From: an uncultured bacterium
GTDB taxonomy: Bacteria > Verrucomicrobiota > Kiritimatiellia > PWTM01
Direction: 5' to 3'
NCBI GenBank assembly: GCA_938010045.1
Contig: CALLFZ010000011.1
Location: 1-64,000, forward strand
DNA: 64,000 nucleotides
Position numbers and translations under genes: made by a program. The first letter of the stretch is position 1, and each line of letters opens with the position of its first letter. The notes beneath the pieces were generated by a model that made no database searches, was not told the DNA's origin, and saw only the letters and a list, made by a program, of their open reading frames with translations. Positions 16,825 through 25,892 of the stretch are shown piece by piece.

Positions 16825-18168
16825 ATGATCTCTCGACGCCGATTCCTCTGCCACACCGCCGCCGCCGCGACGGTCCAGATCGTCCCCCGCCATGTGCTGG
16901 GTTCACCCGGTCAGCTCTCGCCGAACTCGAAACTGCGACTGGCCGCCATCGGCTGCGGCGGCCAGGGGTGGGGCGACCTGAAGAACATGCTCTCGGAGGA
17001 CGTCGTCGCGCTCTGTGACGTCGACGACCGTCGCGCGGCGACCGCGTTCAAGGAGCTGCCGAAGGCGAAGCGGTATCGCGATTTTCGGCGCATGTTCGAC
17101 GAAATGGCCGACCAGATTGACGCGGTGCTCGTCGCGACGCCCGACCACACCCACGCGGTCGCCGCGATGGCCGCGCTGCGCCGCGGCAAACACGTGTTTT
17201 GCGAAAAGCCCCTCGCCCACTCTGTCGCTGAGGCGCGCGCCCTCGCTCGCGAGGCCCGCGAACGGAAGCTCATCACCCAAATGGGTAACCAGGGCCACTC
17301 GAGCGAGTCGATCCGAGTGTTCGTCGAAATGATCCGCGACGGTGCGATCGGCGAGGTCACCGAGGTGCATTGTGCCTGTGACGCATTTCCCGATGTCTAC
17401 TGCCAATTCGCGAAGCTGGCGGCTGTGAGGTCGGAGCGGCCCCCGGTGCCGCCGGAGCTGGACTGGGACCTGTGGCTGGGCCCCGCGGCGGAACGGCCCT
17501 ACCACCCCGCCTATGTCCCGTGGAACTGGCGGGGGTGGATGCCGTTCGGCACCGGCGCGATCGGCGACTGGGTGTGCCATGTCGTGGATCCCGTGATGTG
17601 GGCGCTCGAGTTGGATCTCCCGACCACGATTCATGCCGAATGTCTGGACTTCGACCCACGGGAACACGCCGAGCTGTATCCGCGCGGAACAAAAATCACC
17701 TTTGAGTTCCCTGCGCGCGGACACCGCGGACCGGTGCGGCTGATCTGGCACGACGGCCAGATTCGACCGCCCCGCCCCGAAGAGCTTGAGCCCGACCGCA
17801 AGGTGCCCGGCGTCGGAGCGATCGTCATCGGAACCCGAGGCAAGATCATGTATGGGTCCCACGGCGCGGGCGGTTGCCGGATCATTCCCGAGGCAAAAAT
17901 GAAGGAGTACGGCGCGCCTCCCAAATCCCTGCCGCGAATTCCCAACGGGCATTATCGGGACTGGCTCGACGCGGTCCGCGAGGGCCGTCCCGCCAACGCA
18001 CCCTTCGAGTACGGCGCGCGACTCAGCGAAATCGGTTTGCTCGGCATGATCGCCACCCGCTTCCCCGGCGTGCGACTCGACTACGACGGCGCCGCGATGC
18101 GGTTCACCAACCACGACGAGGCCAACCGGTGGCTCTCACCGCCGTTCCGCGAAGGCTGGACGCTCTAG
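16825..18168 (+). CDS. Tat-exported Gfo/Idh/MocA family oxidoreductase
   Basis: A 447-residue NAD(P)-dependent oxidoreductase of the Gfo/Idh/MocA family. A twin-arginine signal (SRRRFL at residues 3-8, hydrophobic region to about 28) precedes the Rossmann fold (AAIGCGGQG near 36-44) and the EKP motif (FCEKPLAHS). The C-terminal domain has the WDLWLGPA-type sequence common in the secreted PVC members. The ATG at 16825 is preferred over 16813 because GGAG lies 8 nt before it and the Tat motif then follows directly. Likely acts on a sugar or cyclitol in the periplasm with bound cofactor. It is followed after 3 nt by another Tat protein. Substrate unknown. Confidence 0.88.
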   Translation: MISRRRFLCHTAAAATVQIVPRHVLGSPGQLSPNSKLRLAAIGCGGQGWGDLKNMLSEDVVALCDVDDRRAATAFKELPKAKRYRDFRRMFDEMADQIDAVLVATPDHTHAVAAMAALRRGKHVFCEKPLAHSVAEARALAREARERKLITQMGNQGHSSESIRVFVEMIRDGAIGEVTEVHCACDAFPDVYCQFAKLAAVRSERPPVPPELDWDLWLGPAAERPYHPAYVPWNWRGWMPFGTGAIGDWVCHVVDPVMWALELDLPTTIHAECLDFDPREHAELYPRGTKITFEFPARGHRGPVRLIWHDGQIRPPRPEELEPDRKVPGVGAIVIGTRGKIMYGSHGAGGCRIIPEAKMKEYGAPPKSLPRIPNGHYRDWLDAVREGRPANAPFEYGARLSEIGLLGMIATRFPGVRLDYDGAAMRFTNHDEANRWLSPPFREGWTL

Positions 18169-18171
18169 CTC

Positions 18172-19119
18172 ATGGGGACCTCGCCGCCCCTTTCACGGCG
18201 TAATTTCCTCGCGGCCACGACGGCCGTCCCCGGTGCGTTCGTACGACTGCCCAGCGGCGCCGCGCCGGCTCGCCGCGCCCCGTTCCGATTCGCGTTGAAC
18301 GCCGCGACCATCCGATCGCACCGACTGCCGTTGCCCGATCAACTGCGGCTGGCCGCCGCGGCCGGCTATGACGGGTACGAGCCGTGGCTGGCCGACATTG
18401 AGGCGTTCGTCGCCGGCGGCGGCGCCCTGAACGACCTCGCGCGTGAGTGCGCAGACCTCGGCCTGCGCATTGTGAACGCGATCGGGTTCGCGAAGTGGAT
18501 CGTGGACGACCCGGCCGAGCGCGCAACGGCGCTGGACGACGTGCGCCGCCAGATGGGGTTGATCACCGCGCTCGGCGGCCGCTGTATCGCCGCGCCACCC
18601 GCCGGCGCCACGAAACCCGAACCCCGAGTCCCGCTCGAGGCGATCGCGGAACGCTTCGCGAAGGTCGCCGACATCGGCGCCGAGGAGGGTGTCATGCCGT
18701 TGCTGGAGATCTGGGGCGCCTCCGCGCATCTCTCCACCCTCGCGGAGGCGGCCTATGTCATCGCGCGCGCCGGCCATCCGAACGCCGGCCTCCTGGCCGA
18801 CGTCTACCACATTGTGCGAGGTGGAAGCTCGCCGGCCGCGCTGCGTCTGTTCAATGGCGTCCTACTGCCCTGCGTCCATATGAACGACGTACCCGCCGAA
18901 CCACCGCGCGAGCAGCTTCGCGACGCGCACCGGGTTTGGCCAGGCGATGGCGTCGCGCCGATCGCCGACATCCTCCGCACGCTGGCCGCCACAGGCGCCG
19001 AGATCGCGCTCTCGCTCGAACTCTTCAACGAGGAATACTGGAAGCTGCCGGCGCCCGAGATCGCGCGCATCGGTCTCGAGAAGATGCGCGCCGTGGTCGC
19101 CGCGGCCGCCCCGGGCTGA
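18172..19119 (+). CDS. Tat-exported sugar phosphate isomerase/epimerase-like TIM-barrel protein
   Basis: A 315-residue member of the AP-endonuclease-2/xylose-isomerase-like TIM barrel family. The twin-arginine signal is SRRNFLAATTAV near residues 8-19. Metal-site motifs of the family are visible: E-I-W near 181, D-V-Y-H near 206, H-M-N-D near 238 and S-L-E-L-F-N near 283. Such proteins often pair with Gfo/Idh/MocA oxidoreductases in inositol or 3-keto-sugar metabolism, and here the two genes are 3 nt apart, so they probably act on the same periplasmic substrate. The exact reaction cannot be read. Confidence 0.85.
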   Translation: MGTSPPLSRRNFLAATTAVPGAFVRLPSGAAPARRAPFRFALNAATIRSHRLPLPDQLRLAAAAGYDGYEPWLADIEAFVAGGGALNDLARECADLGLRIVNAIGFAKWIVDDPAERATALDDVRRQMGLITALGGRCIAAPPAGATKPEPRVPLEAIAERFAKVADIGAEEGVMPLLEIWGASAHLSTLAEAAYVIARAGHPNAGLLADVYHIVRGGSSPAALRLFNGVLLPCVHMNDVPAEPPREQLRDAHRVWPGDGVAPIADILRTLAATGAEIALSLELFNEEYWKLPAPEIARIGLEKMRAVVAAAAPG

Positions 19120-19193
19120 TCGACCGCCCGGCTGCGCGGTCTGGCCCTGCGCCCGACCGAAGAGCGGTACCGGCGGCGCGATTGATCCCGCCC

Positions 19194-20183
19194 ATGGGGT
19201 TGTCCACAATGCCTCGCATGGGCGCTGACCCCTACACCGAGTGCCGCCTCTGCCCGCGCGAGTGTCGGGTCGACCGCCGCGCCGGCCGCCGTGGCCGTTG
19301 CGGTGAAACCGCCGACCTGCGGGTCGCCTCGATCGTCGCGCACTTCGGCGAAGAACCTCCGATCAGCGGCACGCGTGGGTCCGGCACGATCTTCCTGAGC
19401 GGGTGCTCGAGCGGATGCGTGTTCTGCCAAAACTGGCAGATTTCGATCGAGCATCTCGGCGCCACGCTCACGCCCGATGAGTTCGAGCAACAGGCCCGCG
19501 AACTGCTGGTGCGCCATGGAGTCCACAACCTGAACTTCGTCACCCCCGATCACGTCTGGCCCCAGATCGCCGATCTGTGCCGTCGGCTCCGCGCCGCCGG
19601 CGTCACGGTTCCGTTTCTCTTCAACTCCTCCGGGTATCATCGCCCTGAGATGGTCGCCGAGTATGCCCAGTGGATGGACATCTTCCTGCCCGACTTCAAG
19701 TTCGCGCTTCCCGAGCTGGCCGCGCGCGTCATGGGCGATGCGCGGTATCCCGAACTGGCCCTCGAATCCCTCCGCCGCATGGTGGAGGCTCGCGGGTTTC
19801 TCGAACCGTGGGACCCCTCGGGCCAGACACCGGCGGAACGGGGCGTGCTCGTGCGGCACCTTGTGTTGCCCGGCGAGGTCGAGAACAGCCGGCAGGTGCT
19901 GCGCCAGCTGCGCCGCGAGTTCGGCCGGCATCTGCCCCTCTCCGTGATGAGCCAGTTCCGGCCGAATCCCCGTTGCCTCGAGTCCGGATTCCTCGACCGG
20001 CGCGTCACGGCCGCGGAGTATGCCGCCGTGGTCGCCGAGGTGGAGCACCTCGGATTTGAAAACGTGTGGATCCAACCGGAACCGCTCTCGGAAGATTTCA
20101 CGCCGGACTTCCGCCGGAATCGCCCGTTCCGCGCGAATCCCCCGTCCATCGTGGCCCAGTCTCATCAACCACCCGACGAATGA
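19194..20183 (+). CDS. Radical SAM protein, PflX-like (COG1313 type)
   Basis: A 329-residue radical SAM protein. The SAM-cluster motif is C71-x3-C75-x2-C78 (CSSGCVFCQNW). An additional N-terminal cysteine set (C17, C20, C24, C36) is characteristic of the PflX group of putative pyruvate-formate-lyase-activase-like proteins. No glycyl-radical enzyme gene is nearby, so the target is unknown. Three in-frame ATGs (19194, 19209, 19218) are possible starts; all keep the N-terminal cysteines and none has a strong ribosome site. The stop overlaps the start of the next gene (ATGA). Confidence 0.85.
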   Translation: MGLSTMPRMGADPYTECRLCPRECRVDRRAGRRGRCGETADLRVASIVAHFGEEPPISGTRGSGTIFLSGCSSGCVFCQNWQISIEHLGATLTPDEFEQQARELLVRHGVHNLNFVTPDHVWPQIADLCRRLRAAGVTVPFLFNSSGYHRPEMVAEYAQWMDIFLPDFKFALPELAARVMGDARYPELALESLRRMVEARGFLEPWDPSGQTPAERGVLVRHLVLPGEVENSRQVLRQLRREFGRHLPLSVMSQFRPNPRCLESGFLDRRVTAAEYAAVVAEVEHLGFENVWIQPEPLSEDFTPDFRRNRPFRANPPSIVAQSHQPPDE

Positions 20184-22033
20184 AACATGCCCGTCAGCGT
20201 CATGCCGCAGCCGTACCGCTCGTTCGCGGTTCGGTCCGGTGGGCCGCGCTGATCGTGGCGCTCGGCGTCACGGCCCACGCTCGCGTGTGGGTGCGGGCGG
20301 ATGGCGACACCTTCGAGGGCAATTTCATTCAGCTCACGGGACAGCGAGTCATCATGTCCAGGCCTGGCGGAGTTCGGTTCTCGATCTCCATCGACGAGCT
20401 CTGCGAGGAGGATCGTCGGCGGGTGGCTGCGCTGGCCGCGGGGCGTCCGCCGCCGCCCGAGACACCCCCCGAGACGCGCGCGGCGGCCGCGCGGGCCAGC
20501 GCACGGACCGACGTTTCCGCGCCGATGTCCACCGGCGGCCCTGCGTCGGCCGTTTCTACCTTGGGCAAATCGGCCTCTGCGGTCCCGAACCGTGCGCGCG
20601 GCGAACCGTCCCGGCTCTGGGGCACCAACGGCGAGCTTTGGAGCGCGACGGGCCGTCTGCCGGATTTCTCGTTCGCGGGCTACCGACACGGCGAGGCCGA
20701 GATCCCGACCGTGCCGGTGTCCACCGATGTGCGGAAGCACGGCGCCCGGGGCGACGGGTACACCGACGACACCGCCGCGTTCCGTCGCGCCGTCGAGGCC
20801 ACCGAGCGCGGCGCCATTCTGGTGCCAGCGGGCCGTTATGTGCTCACCGAGATCATCACGATCCGGCGCAGCGGCGTCGTGCTGCGCGGCGAGGGGCCGG
20901 ATCGCACGGTGCTGGTCTGCCCCAAATCGCTCGAGCAGGTCCACGGCAAGGAGATCGTGGACGGATTCAAATCCAAATGGGCGTTCACCGGAGGGTTCAT
21001 CACGTTCCGCGGCGGCGCCGCATCGAGCCCGGCGGCCAGCGTGGTCGAACCGGCGCGCCGGGGCGACCGCGATGTGGTGCTCTCGGATACCGCCGCCTTC
21101 CCCACCGGCGCATGGATCCGGCTGACGATGGCCAATGCTCGCTCTCTCGGTCGTCATCTGCACGGCGACCGGCACGATCCTGGCCCCGCGACCTTCCAGG
21201 AATACAAATTCTTCATGGATTGGGTCGCGCGAGTCGCCGCGCGCAATGGCCATCGGATCACGCTCGACCGTCCGCTGCGGCTGGACCTACGCGAAGAGTG
21301 GGAGCCACGAGCATGGACCTGGCATCCCCTCGTCGAGGACGTCGGCGTCGAAAACCTCGCCTTCGAGTTCCCCGGCGTTCCCAAGCGCCCCCACCTTCAG
21401 GAGGAAGGCTTCAATGCGCTGCAGTTCAGCGGAGTCGTGAACGGATGGGTCCGAAACGTCCTCTTCATCGATTGCGACAACGGCGTGATGCTGAACGGTT
21501 GCCGGTGGGTGGAAGTGCGCGACGTCCGCTTCGCCGCAAGAAAACGCAAGGATCCAACCGGCCACCATGCATTGTGGGCCACCGGATACTCGCAGGACTG
21601 CCTGTTCACGCGTTTCGAAATTGACACCGTGTTCCTCCACGACTTGAGCGTTGAAGGTCTCGCGAATGGCAACGTGTTTTCGTGCGGCCGAGCTCGACGC
21701 CTCACATGTGATCACCACGCGAACATTCCGTACGAAAACCTCTTTAGCGACATTGACGCCGGCGATCCCGGTCATTTGTATGTGAGCGGCGGCCGTGAAG
21801 ACCGGGGGCCCAAGACCGGCGTCCGAACAACGTTTTGGAACATTCGCGGGCGTGGCGAATTCGCGAAACCCCCGGATTGGCCGCTCATCAATTTGATCGG
21901 CGTGGGCCCCGGAAGCCGCTCCCTGCGCCCGGACGGACCGTGGATCGAACCGCTGAAACCGGTCTGGCCCCCGGATCTGCACGAGGCGCAACGGCGGAGA
22001 CGGCTATCCGCCGCCGGCGTCGTGGCTCCCTAA
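20180..22033 (+). CDS. Secreted SHD1-domain/pectate-lyase-fold protein
   Basis: A 617-residue exported protein. A signal peptide (about 1-35) is followed by an SHD1-like domain (35-85, RVWVRADGDTFEGNF through DELCEEDRR), a module frequent in Verrucomicrobia and Planctomycetes secreted proteins. After a disordered Ala/Pro linker (86-165), a right-handed beta-helix of the pectate_lyase_3 type starts at 183 (DVRKHGARGDGYTDDTAAF) and runs to the end. Family members bind or cleave polysaccharides; no catalytic residues could be assigned. The start overlaps the previous stop by ATGA. The 3' end overlaps the convergent parA stop by 4 nt. Confidence 0.82.
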   Translation: MKHARQRHAAAVPLVRGSVRWAALIVALGVTAHARVWVRADGDTFEGNFIQLTGQRVIMSRPGGVRFSISIDELCEEDRRRVAALAAGRPPPPETPPETRAAAARASARTDVSAPMSTGGPASAVSTLGKSASAVPNRARGEPSRLWGTNGELWSATGRLPDFSFAGYRHGEAEIPTVPVSTDVRKHGARGDGYTDDTAAFRRAVEATERGAILVPAGRYVLTEIITIRRSGVVLRGEGPDRTVLVCPKSLEQVHGKEIVDGFKSKWAFTGGFITFRGGAASSPAASVVEPARRGDRDVVLSDTAAFPTGAWIRLTMANARSLGRHLHGDRHDPGPATFQEYKFFMDWVARVAARNGHRITLDRPLRLDLREEWEPRAWTWHPLVEDVGVENLAFEFPGVPKRPHLQEEGFNALQFSGVVNGWVRNVLFIDCDNGVMLNGCRWVEVRDVRFAARKRKDPTGHHALWATGYSQDCLFTRFEIDTVFLHDLSVEGLANGNVFSCGRARRLTCDHHANIPYENLFSDIDAGDPGHLYVSGGREDRGPKTGVRTTFWNIRGRGEFAKPPDWPLINLIGVGPGSRSLRPDGPWIEPLKPVWPPDLHEAQRRRRLSAAGVVAP

Positions 22034-22911
22034 GCGAACACCGACGGACCCGTCGCAGACGCGCCCCCCTCGGGGCAGGCATTCGCCGGCGTCGCACGCA
22101 CCTCCCCCACCGCGCCCGCTGGCCCGCTGGACGGGGTCGGCGCCGAAGCCCGTTCCAAAAACTCCTTCGCCAGCATCCGATAGGCCGTGGCGCCGATCCC
22201 GGTTCCGTCGTACACGATGATGGGTTTCGCGAAGCTGGGCGCCTCGCCGAGCCTCACCGTGCGCGGGATCAGGCTCTCGTAGACGCGCCCCGGAAAATGC
22301 GTCACCACCTCACGGACGACCTGCTGCCCAAGCTTCGTGCGGCTGGAGTACATGGTCATCACGATGCCATCGAGCTCGAGTCGCGGATTGGCCCCACGCC
22401 GGAGGTCCTCGATGACTCGGGTGATCACGCTGAGGCCCTCGAGTGCGAAGTACTCGCACTGGAGCGGCACAAGCACCCGATGGGCGGCGCAGAGCGCATT
22501 CACCGTGAGAATGCCGAGCGACGGTGGGCAGTCAATGAACACGAAGTCATGCCGCGGCGAAGCCAGATAGGGCGCCATGGCGCGCCGCAGCGCGAGGGTC
22601 GGATCGGGCAGCCGCAGCAGCTCCACCTCGGCCCCAGCCAGGTCGAGTTCGGACGGCACCAGATCAAAGTTCTTGTAGGCGGTCGGACGGATACACTCCT
22701 CGAACGGCCGTTCGCCGAAGAGGGCGCGGTAGATGCTGGCGCCAGCCGCGACCTGCACCCCGAGACCGCTGGTCGCGTTGGCCTGCGGATCGAGGTCCAC
22801 GAGCAGTACCGAACGACGCCGTTCCACAAGGCAGGCGGCGAGGTTAATCGCGGTGGTCGTCTTGCCCACCCCACCTTTTTGGTTCGCGATCGCAATCACA
22901 TCCGTCGGCAT
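22030..22911 (-). CDS. ParA/Soj-family ATPase
   Basis: A 293-residue chromosome-partitioning-type ATPase. The deviant Walker A is KGGVGKT at 12-18, Walker A' is DLDPQANAT near 41-49, and Walker B is FVFIDCPPSLG near 113-123. The N terminus is the short Soj type without a DNA-binding extension. The last 35 residues are low complexity. Typical parA genes are followed by parB, but here the next gene downstream is the convergent beta-helix gene, so this ParA is an orphan in the window. The start at 22911 fits the family; a GGAGG lies only 2 nt before it, which is close. Confidence 0.9.
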   Translation of the reverse strand: MPTDVIAIANQKGGVGKTTTAINLAACLVERRRSVLLVDLDPQANATSGLGVQVAAGASIYRALFGERPFEECIRPTAYKNFDLVPSELDLAGAEVELLRLPDPTLALRRAMAPYLASPRHDFVFIDCPPSLGILTVNALCAAHRVLVPLQCEYFALEGLSVITRVIEDLRRGANPRLELDGIVMTMYSSRTKLGQQVVREVVTHFPGRVYESLIPRTVRLGEAPSFAKPIIVYDGTGIGATAYRMLAKEFLERASAPTPSSGPAGAVGEVRATPANACPEGGASATGPSVFA

Positions 22912-22953
22912 GACCTCCGAGCGTAGCGGGTTTCCGCCCCCCGGCCAAATCGC

Positions 22954-22982
22954 TTGCCATCGGGCTGCACAGCCGCTACTGT
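22954..22982 (+). promoter_or_regulatory. Promoter for the PPC/CHB protein
   Basis: TTGCCA at 22954-22959, 17-nt spacer, TACTGT at 22977-22982, about 60 nt before the ATG at 23043. It overlaps the upstream region of the divergent parA gene. Confidence 0.45.
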
Positions 22983-23042
22983 GCGCGCCCAGAGCGCGCA
23001 CGCGTGCCGCGAACGCAGCGCGTCACAAACGGAGACCGACGA

Positions 23043-24734
23043 ATGATGAAATCCGCCGGGCGGGCGATCCAACTGGTCCTTGTCGCGGTGGCCGGGGCAT
23101 GGGCGCAAACGGTGGCCGACATCTCCAGCGGGCAACTCGTTCAGCCCATCACGCTGCCGCGACTCGGCCACCAATTCTTCCGCGTGGTCGTTCCACCGGG
23201 CGCCACGCGCCTCGTGTTCGGGAGCACCGGCGGCGCGGGAGATGCGGATCTCTATGTGCGGCGCGGGGCGCTCCCCAACGGCCGCCAGTTCGACGCACGG
23301 TCGTGCCGGCCTGGCAACCGCGAGTGGGTGGATCTGCGCCGTCCGGCTCCGGGCGAGTGGTATCTGCTGGTGTTCGCCCGATCGGCGGTGTCCCACCTGT
23401 CGGCATGGGCCATCGTTGAAGGCGGCGACGCCGGCATCGCGCCGCCCGCGTTCTCGCCTCCCGCCGGCACGTACACCGGCTCGGTCCGCGTGATCTTGAA
23501 CTGCCCGACCCCGGGCGCCGTGATCCGCGCGACCGCCGATGGCAGCGACCCCGGCCCCGCGTCGCCGATCGTGCAAACCGCGAACGTCACGGCAACCACG
23601 ACCTTGCGCGCACGTGCGTTCCTCGGGTCACAGTCCAGCGCCGTCGCCGTGGCGTGCTACGAAATTGTGCCGCCGGCGACTCCATCTCCTCCGCCGCCCA
23701 TCGCCGGCGTCGTGGACCTGGTGAATGGGCAGGTGCTCTCGGGGCAGGCGAACGCGAAGAACGCGGTCACGCTCTACCGGCTGATCGTGCCGGCCGGCCA
23801 GACGCATCTGGTGTTCGGCATGCGCGGCGGAGTCGGCGATGCCGACCTGTATCTCCGCCGCGGCGCACCGCCCACCGGCACCCAGTACGACTACCGCCCC
23901 TTCAAGGCCGGGAACAACGAGTCGGTGCAAATCATGTACCCGGCGGCCGGCGAGTGGTATCTCATGGTACACGCGCGCGCCGCCTACAGCGGCCTGCAGG
24001 TGTGGGGGATCTATTGGTGCGACGCGGCGCTGACCACAGTCGCGCCGCCCCTAATCCAGCCCGCCGGTGGCACCTTCCGCGCACCGGTCCTGATACAGGC
24101 CACCTGCTCCACGCCGGGCGCCGTGATCCGCTACACGCTCGATGGCACCGCCCCCACGGAGCAATCGGACGTGTTCGCGCCGTTCACGCTCGATCGCGAT
24201 GCCACGGTCCAGATGCGCGCGTTCAAGGCTGACTGGACGCCCAGCTCGATCGCAACGGCCACGTTCCGCGTCGACACGAACGCGCCACTCGCCCCGGGTC
24301 TGCCGCCGCTGGGTAAGCTAATCGACCTCGAGCGGTTCTCCTGGACGCCACTGAACGCGATGGGCACGCAGGGCATCCTGATGGTGCCGCTCCGCTGGCC
24401 GTACCGGTTTGTCAATTTGAGCGGCGACTACTCGGCCGACCTGCTCGGCGTTTTGCAACCCCGCGCCGACGGGACCTACATGGTCACGATCCCGCCTCGC
24501 GCGAAGCTGATCGTGCAACTGCCGGGTGTGGTCCGCCCCGACCCAGCGCTGCCGAAGCAGAGCGTCGTCGTCGAATACTCGTTTGATCCGCGCGCGCCCC
24601 ACAATCTCGCCTCCGCGCGCGTGCTGCATTATTCGTACCGCGGCGTGTGGTCGCAGTTCCGCGACTGGCACTGGCTCACCCGCAGCTCCGCCGCGCCGAA
24701 CTGGAACGCGTTTGAACTGATCAAACGATGGTGA
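23043..24734 (+). CDS. Secreted protein with alternating PPC and chitobiase C-terminal-like domains
   Basis: A 563-residue exported protein built from an internal duplication. After a signal peptide (1-21) come PPC domain 1 (25-125), a CHB_HEX_C-like beta domain (135-208), PPC domain 2 (222-325) and a second CHB_HEX_C-like domain (333-410), then a 150-residue unrecognised C-terminal domain. Both PPC copies share GDADLY and GEWYL motifs; both CHB copies share CPTPGAVIR or CSTPGAVIR. No catalytic domain is visible, so it is probably adhesive or polysaccharide-binding. GGAG lies 8 nt before the ATG. It overlaps the next gene by 7 nt. Confidence 0.82.
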   Translation: MMKSAGRAIQLVLVAVAGAWAQTVADISSGQLVQPITLPRLGHQFFRVVVPPGATRLVFGSTGGAGDADLYVRRGALPNGRQFDARSCRPGNREWVDLRRPAPGEWYLLVFARSAVSHLSAWAIVEGGDAGIAPPAFSPPAGTYTGSVRVILNCPTPGAVIRATADGSDPGPASPIVQTANVTATTTLRARAFLGSQSSAVAVACYEIVPPATPSPPPPIAGVVDLVNGQVLSGQANAKNAVTLYRLIVPAGQTHLVFGMRGGVGDADLYLRRGAPPTGTQYDYRPFKAGNNESVQIMYPAAGEWYLMVHARAAYSGLQVWGIYWCDAALTTVAPPLIQPAGGTFRAPVLIQATCSTPGAVIRYTLDGTAPTEQSDVFAPFTLDRDATVQMRAFKADWTPSSIATATFRVDTNAPLAPGLPPLGKLIDLERFSWTPLNAMGTQGILMVPLRWPYRFVNLSGDYSADLLGVLQPRADGTYMVTIPPRAKLIVQLPGVVRPDPALPKQSVVVEYSFDPRAPHNLASARVLHYSYRGVWSQFRDWHWLTRSSAAPNWNAFELIKRW

Positions 24735-25888
24735 TCCCGCCGCGACCGGTCGCGATGCTGGTCGTCGGCCTGGTCGCCGTCGGCCCACCGCATCCACAGG
24801 CGAAGGCCGAACCGCCGCCGCCCGCCCCCGTTACGCTCGACCGCGATCGCGTCACGATTCCTCCCGGCCCCCGAAGCCGCCGCGACACAGTCGAGTCGCT
24901 GGCCCGCCTCGTCAACGCCCAACTGCTCTGGCCACCCGACACGGCCGATTCGGTGGTGGACGCGGCGATGAACGGCGTTCCGATTGAACAGGCATTGCCG
25001 CGACTGCTCGAGGGCCTCGACTGGACCGTGGTCTGGCAGCCAGCGCCCAGCACCGATCGTATGCGATGGCACCCGGTGGACATTCGGATCGGCGCATCGT
25101 CGGCGCACACGTCGGTGCCCTCGGCCGCGCCGACCGTCTCTCGCCACGCCGAGGAACGGCCGAACAGTCTCGAACACCTGTTCGACCGTTTGCGACGAGC
25201 CGAGGACGAGCATGCACGCCGTGCGCTCGCCGACGAGATGGCCGCGGCGGCCTTGACCTCCGCCGACGCACACGTGGCCGTCGCGCGCTGGCTCGACCTC
25301 TCCGAGCCTGACCACGTGCGTGCGGTGGCCATCGAGGTCGCGAGCCGCCGGGCCGACGCCGAGCTCCTGATGCGGCTCGAACAGCAGCATCGCGAGCAGG
25401 ACGACGCCATCGGCTACAACAACGTTCTGGAGCTCATCCGCCGTGCTCGCTCGGTCGAGGCCGTGCCGGCGCTGGTCACATGGGCCGATGAGATCGAAGC
25501 GCAACCCGCATCTCCGCGCGCGCGCGCCGCCCTCCAAGGACTGGCCTCGGTGGGCTCCGGCCCGTCGGTGGATTTCATTCTGGACCGGTTTGCGTCGGCT
25601 TCGACCGAGGCTCGCGAGGCGCTGCGGGATGCACTGCTGGCGGCCGCGCCGACCTCGATGGCTCTCAGCGCGCTGCGATCTGCGGCCGAGGGACGGCGAG
25701 GCGCCAACCGCGACGAGGTGCGCCTCGCGGCGCTCGACAGCCTCGCCCGGTTTCCCGACTCACTGACCGTGGACCTCGTGCGCCGCCTGGCCAACGGTGA
25801 CCCGTCGCCCGCGGTCCGTGGGCGGGCGGCGCAGCTGGTGGCGGCATGGATGGATCGCCCGCCCTCGTCGTGGCCGACTGCGCGTTGA
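24728..25888 (+). CDS. Exported HEAT-like repeat protein with STN-like N-terminal domain
   Basis: A 386-residue protein. Residues 1-27 form a probable signal peptide. Residues 35-105 resemble a secretin/TonB short N-terminal (STN) domain (LARLVNAQLLW, then GVPIEQALPRLLEGLDWTV). Residues 140-380 are an all-helical Ala/Arg-rich array of about 35-40-residue repeats compatible with HEAT repeats. It starts inside the end of the previous gene, so the two are translated together. It may be a periplasmic scaffold partner of that protein. The assignment of both domains is by pattern only. Confidence 0.6.
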   Translation: MVIPPRPVAMLVVGLVAVGPPHPQAKAEPPPPAPVTLDRDRVTIPPGPRSRRDTVESLARLVNAQLLWPPDTADSVVDAAMNGVPIEQALPRLLEGLDWTVVWQPAPSTDRMRWHPVDIRIGASSAHTSVPSAAPTVSRHAEERPNSLEHLFDRLRRAEDEHARRALADEMAAAALTSADAHVAVARWLDLSEPDHVRAVAIEVASRRADAELLMRLEQQHREQDDAIGYNNVLELIRRARSVEAVPALVTWADEIEAQPASPRARAALQGLASVGSGPSVDFILDRFASASTEAREALRDALLAAAPTSMALSALRSAAEGRRGANRDEVRLAALDSLARFPDSLTVDLVRRLANGDPSPAVRGRAAQLVAAWMDRPPSSWPTAR

Positions 25889-25892
25889 CTCG

